Assembly: GCF_000308575.1 (NCBI RefSeq)
Contig: NZ_BAFZ01000057.1
Coordinates: 1 to 37,353, forward strand
Length of the DNA: 37,353 nt
DNA from: Nocardia exalbida NBRC 100660
GTDB taxonomy: Bacteria > Actinomycetota > Actinomycetes > Mycobacteriales > Mycobacteriaceae
Reading direction: 5' to 3'
Below the pieces are notes generated by a model. It had not been told where the DNA came from and searched no databases. It saw only the letters and a program-made list of their open reading frames with translations. Position numbers and translations under genes: made by a program. Below are positions 1-8,321 of the stretch, in pieces. Positions within the stretch are counted from its first letter, which is position 1. Each line of letters opens with the position of its first letter.

Positions 1-12
1 AGATCACCTTTC

Positions 13-46
13 ATCCGAAGGAGACGTCGACGCCTCACATTCGGAT
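13..46 (-). terminator. Candidate hairpin downstream of ndh
   Basis: A 7-bp perfect inverted repeat (ATCCGAA at 13-19, TTCGGAT at 40-46) lies about 40 bp beyond the ndh stop codon. The loop is 20 nt and contains further small palindromes (GACGTC, GTCGAC). No U-tract follows, as is common in high-GC actinobacteria. It may terminate ndh transcription, but the long loop makes this weak. Nothing else is recognisable between position 1 and the ndh stop. Confidence 0.25.
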
Positions 47-87
47 CTGTCGGCGACCTGGATTGGTCGGGCGCGCTACTGCACCGG

Positions 88-1521
88 TCAGCCGGCCTTG
101 GCGTCGGTGTGCGCCTTGTCCACGGCGACCCGGCTGTTGGTGGAGGTGCCGAGGGCGGCGGCCAATTGTTCGGCGTCCTCGTCGTCGCCGTTGCTGATCG
201 CCTCCAAGGCCAGCCGAGCGAAGACCCACTGTTCGGTGGCCGCCATCTGCCCGCGACTGCGGCCGAGGAAGGTGACGAACCACTGGATGACGGTGATGAT
301 CCTGCTGCGGTAGCCGACCAGGTAGTACAGGTGCAGCGCCAGCCAGGCCAGCCACGCGATGAATCCGCCGAACTCGAGCTTGCCCACCTGGCAGACGGCG
401 CTGAACCGCGAGATGGTGGCCATGCTGCCCTTGTTGAAGTACTTGAACGGCTTGCGCTCCTGCGGCGTCTGGCCCTTCAGCCCCGCACTGATCTGCTTGG
501 CGGCGTAGGTCGCGCCCTGGATGGCGCCCTGCGCCTGGCCGGGGACATCCGGCACCGACATCAGATCGCCGACCACGAAGACGTTCGGGTGGCCTTTGAC
601 GGTCAGGTCCGGTTCGACCACGACGCGGCCCGCCCGGTCGACCTCCGTGCCGTCGGACTGGTCGGCGATCATCTTGCCCAGCGGGCTGGCCTGCACACCC
701 GCCGACCAGACCTTGCACGCCGACTCGATGCGGCGGATCGTGCCGTCGGAGTCCTTCACCGTGACGCCGAACGCGTCGACATCGATCACCATGGCGTTGA
801 GCTGGATCTCGACGCCCATCTTCTCCAGTCGTCGTTCGGCCTTGCCGCCGAGCTTCGGCCCCATCGGCCCGAGCACCGCGCCTGCGCCCTCGATGAGCAC
901 GACCCGCGCGTCGCGTGGATCGATGTTGTGGAAGGTGCCCTCCAGGGTGCGGTCGGACAGCTCGGCGATCTGCCCGGCCAGCTCGACGCCGGTCGGTCCG
1001 GCGCCGACGATGACGAAGGTCAGCAGCCGGTCGCGCTCCTCCTGGGTGGTCGCGAGCTCGGCTTGTTCGAACGCGCCGAGAATCCGGCCGCGTAGCTCCA
1101 GCGCGTCGTCGATGGTCTTCATGCCCGGTGCGTAGGTGGCGAACCGGTCGTTGCCGAAGTAGGACTGCTGGGCGCCGGTCGCGACGATCAAGCTGTCGAA
1201 CGGGGTGACCGTGTCCCGGTCGAGCAGGCGCGAGGTCACCGTGTTGTGGGTCAGGTCGATATCGGTGACCTCGCCGAGGAGCACCTGCGCGTTCTTCTGC
1301 TTGCGCAGCACCAGCCGGGTGGCGGGCGCGATCTCGCCGACCGAAAGGATGCCGGTGGCGACCTGGTAGAGCAGGGGCTGGAACAGGTGGGTCGAGGTCT
1401 TCGAGATCAGCGTGATGTCGACGTCGGCGCGCTTGAGGTGCTTGGTGCCGAACAGGCCGCCGAAGCCCGAGCCGATCACCACCACCCGGTGCCGGCCGTT
1501 CTCGACAGTCTGAGTGCTCAT
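88..1521 (-). CDS. ndh: Type II NADH dehydrogenase (NDH-2)
   Basis: This 477-residue flavoprotein should oxidise NADH and reduce menaquinone at the inner face of the membrane without pumping protons, feeding the respiratory chain. Visible motifs are an N-terminal FAD-binding GSGFGG at about residues 18-23, a second dinucleotide (NADH) motif VGAGPTGVE near residues 172-180, and the FAD-contacting FVVGDL near residue 317. A C-terminal amphipathic/hydrophobic stretch (WLALHLYYLVGYRSR) matches the membrane anchor of mycobacterial Ndh. Length and layout are normal for the family. The ATG start is supported by an upstream GAGGAGCAGGACG ribosome-binding region. The gene stands alone and diverges from the P450 gene across about 220 bp. 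Confidence 0.93.
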   Translation of the reverse strand: MSTQTVENGRHRVVVIGSGFGGLFGTKHLKRADVDITLISKTSTHLFQPLLYQVATGILSVGEIAPATRLVLRKQKNAQVLLGEVTDIDLTHNTVTSRLLDRDTVTPFDSLIVATGAQQSYFGNDRFATYAPGMKTIDDALELRGRILGAFEQAELATTQEERDRLLTFVIVGAGPTGVELAGQIAELSDRTLEGTFHNIDPRDARVVLIEGAGAVLGPMGPKLGGKAERRLEKMGVEIQLNAMVIDVDAFGVTVKDSDGTIRRIESACKVWSAGVQASPLGKMIADQSDGTEVDRAGRVVVEPDLTVKGHPNVFVVGDLMSVPDVPGQAQGAIQGATYAAKQISAGLKGQTPQERKPFKYFNKGSMATISRFSAVCQVGKLEFGGFIAWLAWLALHLYYLVGYRSRIITVIQWFVTFLGRSRGQMAATEQWVFARLALEAISNGDDEDAEQLAAALGTSTNSRVAVDKAHTDAKAG

Positions 1522-1740
1522 CGTCCTGCTCCTCGATGGACCTTGGGGCTCGTCCCCGGCGGCGGTTCCTGACAGCTAAACCGTAGCCGCCGCGCCGGGC
1601 AGCGTCACGGCGAGATCCCCGTTCCTGGCGTGTTGCTCCCCGCCGCCGGGCCGTGGCGGGGAGGATCGACGCGCGGCGAATCGGCCGAGCGGACTAGGTC
1701 GAGAGCCTACGATGGTAACTGTCGCCCAGGGAGGATTGCC
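1522..1740. promoter_or_regulatory. Divergent intergenic region, ndh / P450
   Basis: About 220 bp separate two divergently transcribed genes, so promoters for both must lie here. The P450 side has a good ribosome-binding site, AGGGAGGATT, just before the ATG at 1741. A TACGAT hexamer at about 1708-1713 could be a -10 element, but I cannot identify a convincing -35 box or operator. Confidence 0.35.
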
Positions 1741-3237
1741 ATGGTCGCCGATGACCGTGTGGTCGGCCGAAAGCGCAGCGTGCAGGCCGATTCGGAGAAC
1801 ATCGCGCTGATCGAGGTCCCGCACGGCCATCTGATCGACCGGGCGCTCGGACTGCTGCCGGAGCGACGCCAGGTACTCGCTACCCCGCCGCGGGGCAGCG
1901 ACGCCCAGCCGGTGCGCGGCGATGCCGGACTGCCCTACCTGGGCCGGGCATTGCACTACATGCGCTGGGGTCCGGCCGAGATGATGGAGCGCTACCGCCG
2001 GTACGGCCCCGTGTCGCTGAACAGTTCGCTCGGCGTGGACCGGGTGCTGGTCGCCGGACCCGACGCGCTGGACGAAGTGCTCGGCCACCGCCGCCGCGAC
2101 TTCGGCCAAGGCTGGGACTACTTCATCGGGCCGTTCTTCCGCCGGGGCCTGTTGCTGCTGGAATTCGACGAGCACAAATTCCACCGCCGGATCATGCAGC
2201 AGGCGTTCACCAGGGACCGGCTCGAGGCGCACCTGGCCGCGCTGACCCCGGTGGTACGGGCGAGCATCGCACGCTGGGTGCCGCGCGAGCGCGCCGCCGA
2301 ACGCACGGTGCGGCTGTATCCGACGATCAAGGAGCTGACCCTCGACATCGCGGGCGAGAGCTTCATGGCCGCCGACGTCGGGCCGCAGCGCAGGCAGTTG
2401 ATCGACGCGTTCGTCGACTGCACCCACGCGGGACTGTCCATCATCCGGCACTCCGTGCCCGGCGGCCACTGGCGGGCCGGGTTGCGCGGCAGGAGAGTGC
2501 TCGAGGACTACTTCACCGCGATGCTGCCGCAGAAGCGCAGGGCGGAATCGGCGGACTTCTTCTCGGGCCTATGCCACGCCCGCAGCGAAGACGGCGGCGT
2601 CTTCGGTGACGCGGACGTGGTCAACCACATGATCTTCTTGATCATGGCGGCGCACGACACCACCACGACGACCGCCACCGCCGTGGCCTACTACCTGGGC
2701 AAGCACCCCGACTGGCAGCAGCGGGTGCGCGCCGAAGTGCTGGACATGGACGCGCGCCTCGGCGACGCGGCGCCCGCCATCGCGGACCTGGAGGCGCTGC
2801 GCGACCTGGATCTGGTGGTCCGGGAGAGTCTGCGGCTGATGCCGCCGGTTCCCGGATTGTCGCGCCGCGCCGTGCGCGACACCGAGATCGCGGGTCACTA
2901 CATCCCGGCGGGCGCCCCCGTCGACCTCGCCTACCAGGTGAATCACCTGCTGCCCGAACTGTGGACCCGGCCCGAGCGCTTCGATCCGGAGCGGTTCGGC
3001 GAACAGCGGCGCGAGGACAAGTCGCACCGCCTGGCCTGGATGCCGTTCGGAGCGGGCGCGCACAAGTGCATCGGGATGCACTTCGGCACCTTCGAGGTGA
3101 AGACGGTGGCCGCCGCCCTGGTGCGCGAATACGAGTGGCGGATCCCCGACGAATACCGCATGCCCTGGGGATTCACCACGATTCCCTTCCCCAGGGACGG
3201 TGCGCCGATGACGTTGCACAGGCGCGCGGCCGCCTGA
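1741..3237 (+). CDS. Cytochrome P450 monooxygenase
   Basis: This 498-residue heme-thiolate monooxygenase has an unknown substrate. The I-helix oxygen-activation motif AAHDTTTT, the K-helix ExxR (ESLR) and the heme-binding loop PFGAGAHKCIGMHF with its Cys ligand are all intact, so it should be active. The length, at about 500 residues, is longer than typical soluble bacterial class I P450s (about 400). It recalls the CYP51/CYP102-like or lipid-acting groups, but I cannot assign a CYP family. The ATG at 1741 is preferred over in-frame codons further upstream because AGGGAGGATT precedes it closely. No ferredoxin or reductase gene lies next to it, so its electron donors must be encoded elsewhere. 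It ends 18 bp from the convergent serine hydrolase gene. Confidence 0.9.
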   Translation: MVADDRVVGRKRSVQADSENIALIEVPHGHLIDRALGLLPERRQVLATPPRGSDAQPVRGDAGLPYLGRALHYMRWGPAEMMERYRRYGPVSLNSSLGVDRVLVAGPDALDEVLGHRRRDFGQGWDYFIGPFFRRGLLLLEFDEHKFHRRIMQQAFTRDRLEAHLAALTPVVRASIARWVPRERAAERTVRLYPTIKELTLDIAGESFMAADVGPQRRQLIDAFVDCTHAGLSIIRHSVPGGHWRAGLRGRRVLEDYFTAMLPQKRRAESADFFSGLCHARSEDGGVFGDADVVNHMIFLIMAAHDTTTTTATAVAYYLGKHPDWQQRVRAEVLDMDARLGDAAPAIADLEALRDLDLVVRESLRLMPPVPGLSRRAVRDTEIAGHYIPAGAPVDLAYQVNHLLPELWTRPERFDPERFGEQRREDKSHRLAWMPFGAGAHKCIGMHFGTFEVKTVAAALVREYEWRIPDEYRMPWGFTTIPFPRDGAPMTLHRRAAA

Positions 3238-3241
3238 GCGA

Positions 3242-3254
3242 CCGGCCCGGCCGG
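3242..3254. terminator. Short GC-rich hairpin between convergent genes
   Basis: A CCGGC stem with loop CCG and matching GCCGG sits in the 18-bp gap between the convergent P450 and serine hydrolase genes. It could act on both transcripts. The stem has only 5 bp and no U-tract, so this call rests mainly on position. Confidence 0.25.
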
Positions 3255-3255
3255 G

Positions 3256-4158
3256 TCAGCGGCCTGCGAGCAGGATCTCCGCGAGCTTGGTGTCGGTCTC
3301 GGCGCCCTCGGTGTAGCCGCCCGCGTCACCCAGCGAGCTCATGATGGCCAGCGTGTAGCGCTCGCCCGGTCCCGCGAAGCCGACCGAGTTGACCACCCAG
3401 CCGCCTTGTTCGGCCGACCAGCCGTTCTTGAGGCCGGGACGCATGCTCGCGCCCGCGCCCCATACGCCCCAGTGCTGGTTGGAGTCCACCGCGCGCATCC
3501 GGTCGACCAGGTAGTTGCGGTCGTCGGGGTGCATGTGGTTGAGGATGTGGTCCATCAGCCGGTCGAGGTCGGCGGCGGTGCACTTCTGGAACGACCAGTC
3601 CGGGAACAGCGCGGTGTTGGTGGGCTGCGGCACCAGCGAGCTCATCCCGTTGGCGCGGAAGGCGTTGTTGAACGCCATGCGGTCGATCCCCGCGTACTTG
3701 GTCCAGAGCATGTCGGCGGCGCCGTCGTTGGAGGTGGCGAGCATTCCTTCCATCAGCCCGCGATCCTCGGGGGTCAGGTTGATGGCGCCGACGCGCGCCC
3801 GGTTGAGCAGGTCGGCGGCGATCGCGAGCTTGATGGTGGACGCGGTCCAGACCGCGTTCTCGGCGTTGGCGTTGGCGTAGACGCCGCCGGAGACACGGTC
3901 GCGCAGGACGTAGCCGGTGACACCGGGCCGGCTGTTGAGGTAGGCGTCGGCTTTGGCGATGCGGCTGCTCAGATCGCAGTCGAAGCCGGGCAGGCAGCCC
4001 TGCGTGTGCGCGAGCGGCGTCGCGCCCGCTATCGGGAGCGCGGCGGGCAGGCTCGGGGCGATGATCGCCGCGGCGGCGAGGAGACAGGCGGAGGCGGCCA
4101 CGCGGGGAACGGTTCGGGTGGCGGGGGACGGGTAACGCACGAGGGACCACGATCGCAC
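3256..4158 (-). CDS. Exported serine hydrolase, class A beta-lactamase/PBP-like
   Basis: This 300-residue protein has the penicillin-recognising serine hydrolase fold. The N-terminus has a basic stretch and a hydrophobic segment (about residues 18-45) that looks like a signal sequence, so it is probably exported. Active-site motifs are SxxK (S107-T-I-K110), an SxN-like S143-N144-D145, and K244-N245-G246 where classical enzymes have KTG/KSG. I cannot find the omega-loop glutamate (ExxLN) that class A beta-lactamases need for deacylation, so it is more likely a cell-wall peptidase or an inactive relative than a resistance enzyme. C55 and C61 could form a disulfide near the mature N-terminus. 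The start is GTG. It is transcribed alone or together with the small upstream gene ending at 4267. Confidence 0.8.
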   Translation of the reverse strand: MRSWSLVRYPSPATRTVPRVAASACLLAAAAIIAPSLPAALPIAGATPLAHTQGCLPGFDCDLSSRIAKADAYLNSRPGVTGYVLRDRVSGGVYANANAENAVWTASTIKLAIAADLLNRARVGAINLTPEDRGLMEGMLATSNDGAADMLWTKYAGIDRMAFNNAFRANGMSSLVPQPTNTALFPDWSFQKCTAADLDRLMDHILNHMHPDDRNYLVDRMRAVDSNQHWGVWGAGASMRPGLKNGWSAEQGGWVVNSVGFAGPGERYTLAIMSSLGDAGGYTEGAETDTKLAEILLAGR

Positions 4159-4266
4159 ATCGCGAGTCCGGACGCACGTCTTGAGCTGGGGTCCAGGGTG
4201 TGCTATCGCCCGGTGCCGGTGCTTGCGCCGCAGCGAAATTCGCTCATCACCGCTGGCCAGGGCACG

Positions 4267-4473
4267 TCAGCGGAAGGCGGCGCGCAGTTCTTCGACGGTG
4301 CGTCCGTTGAGCCGGTAGCAGTGTTCGAACGCCTCGGTGTGCCGATCCCGGGGCCAGGAGTGTAGGACGACGGTGCGCCCGTAGTGGCGGGAGTTGACGA
4401 GCTCCCAGCGGTCTCCGATCCGGCGGACCGTGAATCCGCCTCTCGGGACCAGGGGAATCACCATCGCATCCAT
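4267..4473 (-). CDS. Small hypothetical protein, 68 aa
   Basis: A 68-residue open frame I do not recognise. Its composition looks like a real small protein: an N-terminal hydrophobic stretch (MVIPLVP), a strand-like segment (GDRWELVNSRHYGRTVVLH) and an acidic/basic C-terminal helix ending EELRAAF. No signal peptide or metal-binding motif is seen. The ribosome-binding site is weak, and an ATG three codons downstream is an alternative start. It lies upstream of, and on the same strand as, the serine hydrolase, with a gap of about 110 bp. It diverges from recC across a region with repeated CGGTGCA motifs. Confidence 0.5.
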   Translation of the reverse strand: MDAMVIPLVPRGGFTVRRIGDRWELVNSRHYGRTVVLHSWPRDRHTEAFEHCYRLNGRTVEELRAAFR

Positions 4474-4491
4474 GAACGCGAACCAGCCTTT

Positions 4492-4640
4492 CGGTGCAGC
4501 TCTCTCGTTCCGCCCCGGTGCAAACTCTTACCTCCCCGGTGCAGCACTGTCGCACATCGCCGCGGCGGTCCCGCTGTGACACGGCGGAGTAATCCGTTCT
4601 CGTGTGGTCTATTTCACTGGCGTCCCGCTGGGGCGGTGCA
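4492..4640. repeat. Four direct copies of CGGTGCA upstream of recC
   Basis: The heptamer CGGTGCA occurs at 4492-4498, 4516-4522, 4537-4543 and 4634-4640, all on the plus strand. The middle two copies extend to a 10-bp identity, CCCCGGTGCA (4513-4522 and 4534-4543), spaced exactly 21 bp apart, about two helical turns. The rest of 4474-4723 shows no gene. The arrangement looks like an operator array for a regulator of recC or of the divergent small gene. No LexA-type SOS box was found here. Confidence 0.45.
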
Positions 4641-4723
4641 GTTGCGCGTCGGTCGCTGGGCGTATAAACGTGCACGACGTCCGAGGCCGGCGCAGCCGGA
4701 CACCATCGATCGAGAGGGCGCAG

Positions 4724-7700
4724 ATGCCGCTGCACATCCACCGTGCCGAGCGCGCCGACGTGCTCGCCCGGGTGCTCGCGGGGGTGCTGGCCTCGCCGCA
4801 GGCGGATCCCTTCGCGGCCGAGGTGGTCGCGGTACCCGCCAAAGGTGTGGAGCGCTGGCTGACGCAGACGCTCTCGGGGGTGCTCGGCGCGGAGGACTCG
4901 GGCGACGGCGTGTGCGCGAACGTCGCGTTTCCCTCGCCCGCGGCGCTGGTCGCCGAAGTGCTGGCCGCGGCGAGCGAGGTCGCGCCAACGGAGGATCCGT
5001 GGGCGCAGGAGCGGGCGGTGTGGTCACTGCTGCGGGTGATCGATGCGTCGCTGTCCGAGCCGTGGTGCGCGGTTCTGGCCAGGCACCTCGGCGCACGCGG
5101 CACCGCGGGCGGTGAGCACCGGGCCGGACGGCGCTATGCGACCGCGGCCCGGATCGCCGCGCTGTTCGACAGCTATGCCGCCCAGCGGCCCGCGCTGATC
5201 ACCGAGTGGGCGGCGGGTCTGGACACCGACGGGACGGGCGCCCCGATGCCCGACGACCTGCTCTGGCAGCCGATGCTGTGGCGCGGGCTGCGTGCCGCCA
5301 TCGGGGCGCCGAGTCCGGCCGAGCGGCTCGACACCGCCTGCGCGCGGTTGCGTGCCCGGCCGGATCTCGTCGCGCTGCCGCCGCGGCTGTCGTTGTTCGG
5401 CGTGACCCGGTTGCCCAGCGACCAGCTCGCCGTCCTGGCGGCGCTGGCCGCCGACCGAGACGTCCACCTGTGGCTCGTGCATCCCAGCCCGGTCCTCTGG
5501 TCGGCGCTGAGCGAGCTGCCGACCGCCCGCACCCGGGCCGAGGATCGCAGCGTCACGGCGGTCGCCCACCCGCTGCTGGCCGGACTGGCCCGCGACGTGC
5601 GGGAGTTGCAGCAGCGGCTGGCCGTACCCGCCGCCACCGGCTCCGACACCTATCACCCGAGCATCTCCGCTCGATCCGAAGACGGTGTCGCGGAGGACGA
5701 TTCGCCCGCGACCCTGCTGCGTGCGCTGCAACGGGGCATCCGGGACGACCGGTGGCCGCCGGTGCCGGGGAAAGCCGCAGCCGACGGCACCGTGCAGGTG
5801 CACGCGTGTCACGGCCCTGCGCGGCAGGTCGAGGTGCTGCGGGAATGCCTGCTCGGGCTGTTCGCGGCCGACGAGACGCTGGAGCCGCGGGACGTGCTGA
5901 TCATGTGCCCGGAGGTTGAGGCGTATGCGCCGCTGGTGCGCGCGGCCTTCGGGCAGCGCACCTCGGGGACGCCGGAGGCGCAGGCCGACTCGGAACATCC
6001 GGCGCACCGGCTGCGGGTGCGCCTGGCCGACCGGGGACGCGGTGTGACCAATCCGCTGCTCGCGGTGATCGCAGCGCTGCTCGAGCTGGCCGACGGCCGG
6101 GTGACGGTGACCCAGGTGCTCGACCTCGCGGCCGCCGAGACCGTCCGGCGCCGTTGCGGATTCGACGACGACGACATCGAACGACTGCGCGAGTGGGCGG
6201 CCGAATCCGGGGCGCGGTGGGGCATCGGGCAGCGGCAGCGCCAAGCGTTCGGTCTCGCCGATTTCGCGCAGAACACGCTCAACAGCGCGGTGGACCGGAT
6301 CCTGCTCGGCGTCACCGCGGGCGAGACCTCGGACGATTGGCTGGATCTCGCACTGCCCTTGGACGACGTGGACAGCAACGACGTCGACCTGGCCGGGCGC
6401 TTCGCGGAGTTCATCGATCGGCTCGCGGTGTGCCTGCGTGACCTGCGCGGCCCCCGGCCCGCGCACGAATGGGCGGCGGCGCTGGCGCGTGCACTGGATC
6501 TGCTGACCGACGTACCGGACGCGCAGGCATGGGTGCGCACCGAGGCCAGGCAGGAACTCGCCGCCGCCACCGAGCACGCGGGCGAGGTGTCGTTGCGGCT
6601 GGCCGATGTCGGTGTGCTGCTGCGTTCGCGGCTGGCCGCGCGCCCCACCAGGGCCAATTTCCGCACCGGTGAGCTGACCGTCTGCACGATGGTGCCGATG
6701 CGGTCGGTGCCGCACCGGGTGGTGGTGCTGCTCGGCCTCGACGACGAGATGTTCCCGCGCGCGAGCGCGGCGGACGGTGACGACGTGCTGGCCCGCGAAC
6801 CGCTGCTCGGCGAACGGGATCCGCGCAGCGAGGACCGGCAGATGCTGCTGGACGCGATCCTCGCGGCCCGGGACGCACTGCTGGTCTTCCACACCGGCGC
6901 CGATCCGGTCAGCGGGGCGCACCGCCCGCCCGCCATTCCGGTCGCCGAGTTGCTGGACGCGCTGCGCGCTCATGCCGGCGCCGCTGCGATGCGTACGGTG
7001 GTGACGCGGCATCCGCTGCAGTCCTTCGATCGCCGGAATTTCCGGGCCGATCAGCCGTTCAGCTTCGACACCGCGGCCTTGGCCGGCGCCTGCGCGGCCG
7101 ACGGGCCCGCACAACCGCGGCCCGCATTCCTGCCCGCGCCGCTGCCCGCCGCGGACGCGGCGGATGTCGCGCTGGCCGATCTGATCTCGTTCGCCGAACA
7201 CCCGGTGCGTGCTTTCCTGTGGCAGCGTCTCGGCCTGCGAGTGCCCGAGCACGACGAGGACATCGCCGACCGGCTGCCCATCGAACTCGACGGCCTGGCC
7301 AAGTGGGAGCTGGGCGAACGCCTGCTCGCGGCCCGCCTGACCGGCGCGGACCCGGCCGGGTTGCGGGCGGCGGAGTGGCGGCGCGGCACCCTGCCGCCCT
7401 TCGGATTCGGCGCCGCCGTGCTCGACGAGGTCGAGCACACCGTGGACCGGCTGGTGCGCGCCGCGCAGGCGGACTACGCGGGCCAGGCGCGCGCGGTGGA
7501 CATCGCGGTCGACCTGGGCAACGGACGACGGCTCACCGGCACCGTGCCCGAAGTGCGCGGCGACACCCTGGTCCGCACCACCTTCTCCCGCCTGGTTCCC
7601 AAACACCGGATCGCGGCGTGGGTTTCGCTGCTCGCGCTGACCGTCACGGAGGATCGGTCCTGGCGGGCCGTGAGCACCGGCCGCGGCCAGTTCGGCCGTC

Positions 7701-8098
7701 CTGCCTGGCGCTGCGAGCTCACCGCGCCCGACGTACCGGTGGCCGGGGAGATCTTGCGTCAGCTCGTCGCGCTGCGCGACGCGGGCCTGACCGAACCGCT
7801 GCCGGTGGCGCCCGCCGCGTCCGCGGTCTACGCCGAACGCCGTCTCCGTGGCGCGAGCACCGACGACGCGATCGCCGCCGCGGAGCGCGAATTCAACGGC
7901 GGCCCCAACGGTCCCGGGCCGTTCGGTGATCACACCGACCGTCACCTGCGCTACGTCTGGGGTCCGGCGCCCCGGCTGGAGGACCTCATGGCCGCGCCCG
8001 CCGCGGCGGGCGAGCCGGGGGAGAGCACCCGCTTCGGTGCGCTGGCCCGGCGGATGTGGGCCCCGCTGCTGGCCGCGGAAAATCAGGGCCAGCCGTGA
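4724..8098 (+). CDS. recC: Exodeoxyribonuclease V, RecC subunit
   Basis: This 1124-residue gamma subunit of the RecBCD helicase-nuclease processes double-strand breaks and loads strands for recombination. The N-terminus (LHIHRAERADVLA, then VVAVPAKGVERWLTQ) is the hallmark RecC/AddB-like start, where the inactivated Walker region contacts DNA. Further hallmarks are the [20 protein letters not shown] region, VQVHACHGPARQVEVLRECL, and FRTGELTVCTMVPMRSVPH with VVLLGLDDEMFPR. Length matches RecC. I chose the ATG at 4724 because GAGAGGG precedes it and it matches the family N-terminus; the frame is open about 120 bp further upstream. recB follows after 223 bp and recD after that, the usual actinobacterial C-B-D order. 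Confidence 0.93.
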   Translation: MPLHIHRAERADVLARVLAGVLASPQADPFAAEVVAVPAKGVERWLTQTLSGVLGAEDSGDGVCANVAFPSPAALVAEVLAAASEVAPTEDPWAQERAVWSLLRVIDASLSEPWCAVLARHLGARGTAGGEHRAGRRYATAARIAALFDSYAAQRPALITEWAAGLDTDGTGAPMPDDLLWQPMLWRGLRAAIGAPSPAERLDTACARLRARPDLVALPPRLSLFGVTRLPSDQLAVLAALAADRDVHLWLVHPSPVLWSALSELPTARTRAEDRSVTAVAHPLLAGLARDVRELQQRLAVPAATGSDTYHPSISARSEDGVAEDDSPATLLRALQRGIRDDRWPPVPGKAAADGTVQVHACHGPARQVEVLRECLLGLFAADETLEPRDVLIMCPEVEAYAPLVRAAFGQRTSGTPEAQADSEHPAHRLRVRLADRGRGVTNPLLAVIAALLELADGRVTVTQVLDLAAAETVRRRCGFDDDDIERLREWAAESGARWGIGQRQRQAFGLADFAQNTLNSAVDRILLGVTAGETSDDWLDLALPLDDVDSNDVDLAGRFAEFIDRLAVCLRDLRGPRPAHEWAAALARALDLLTDVPDAQAWVRTEARQELAAATEHAGEVSLRLADVGVLLRSRLAARPTRANFRTGELTVCTMVPMRSVPHRVVVLLGLDDEMFPRASAADGDDVLAREPLLGERDPRSEDRQMLLDAILAARDALLVFHTGADPVSGAHRPPAIPVAELLDALRAHAGAAAMRTVVTRHPLQSFDRRNFRADQPFSFDTAALAGACAADGPAQPRPAFLPAPLPAADAADVALADLISFAEHPVRAFLWQRLGLRVPEHDEDIADRLPIELDGLAKWELGERLLAARLTGADPAGLRAAEWRRGTLPPFGFGAAVLDEVEHTVDRLVRAAQADYAGQARAVDIAVDLGNGRRLTGTVPEVRGDTLVRTTFSRLVPKHRIAAWVSLLALTVTEDRSWRAVSTGRGQFGRPAWRCELTAPDVPVAGEILRQLVALRDAGLTEPLPVAPAASAVYAERRLRGASTDDAIAAAEREFNGGPNGPGPFGDHTDRHLRYVWGPAPRLEDLMAAPAAAGEPGESTRFGALARRMWAPLLAAENQGQP

Positions 8099-8321
8099 CC
8101 GACCACGCGGCGGCCGGGCGCCCGCGACGGTTCGGCGCCATCCGGTGCCGGACGCCGGAATACACCGCCCCGGCGCGTGTCGGTCGCCGGTGGACGCACG
8201 GGCGCGCGGCAGAATGTCAGCTCGGACAATCGCTTCGGGACCGCGCGGCGTGGCAGGCCACCGGGGCGAGCGCGACGGCCGCGGACCGCGTGACCACCGG
8301 CCGCGCAGGAGGGAGGCACGC

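Noticed and set aside
4247..4741. Larger minus-strand frame covering the 68-aa gene and the recC upstream region
   Set aside because: Arg/Pro-rich, no domain, and it runs through the repeat array; the 68-residue frame has much better protein character.
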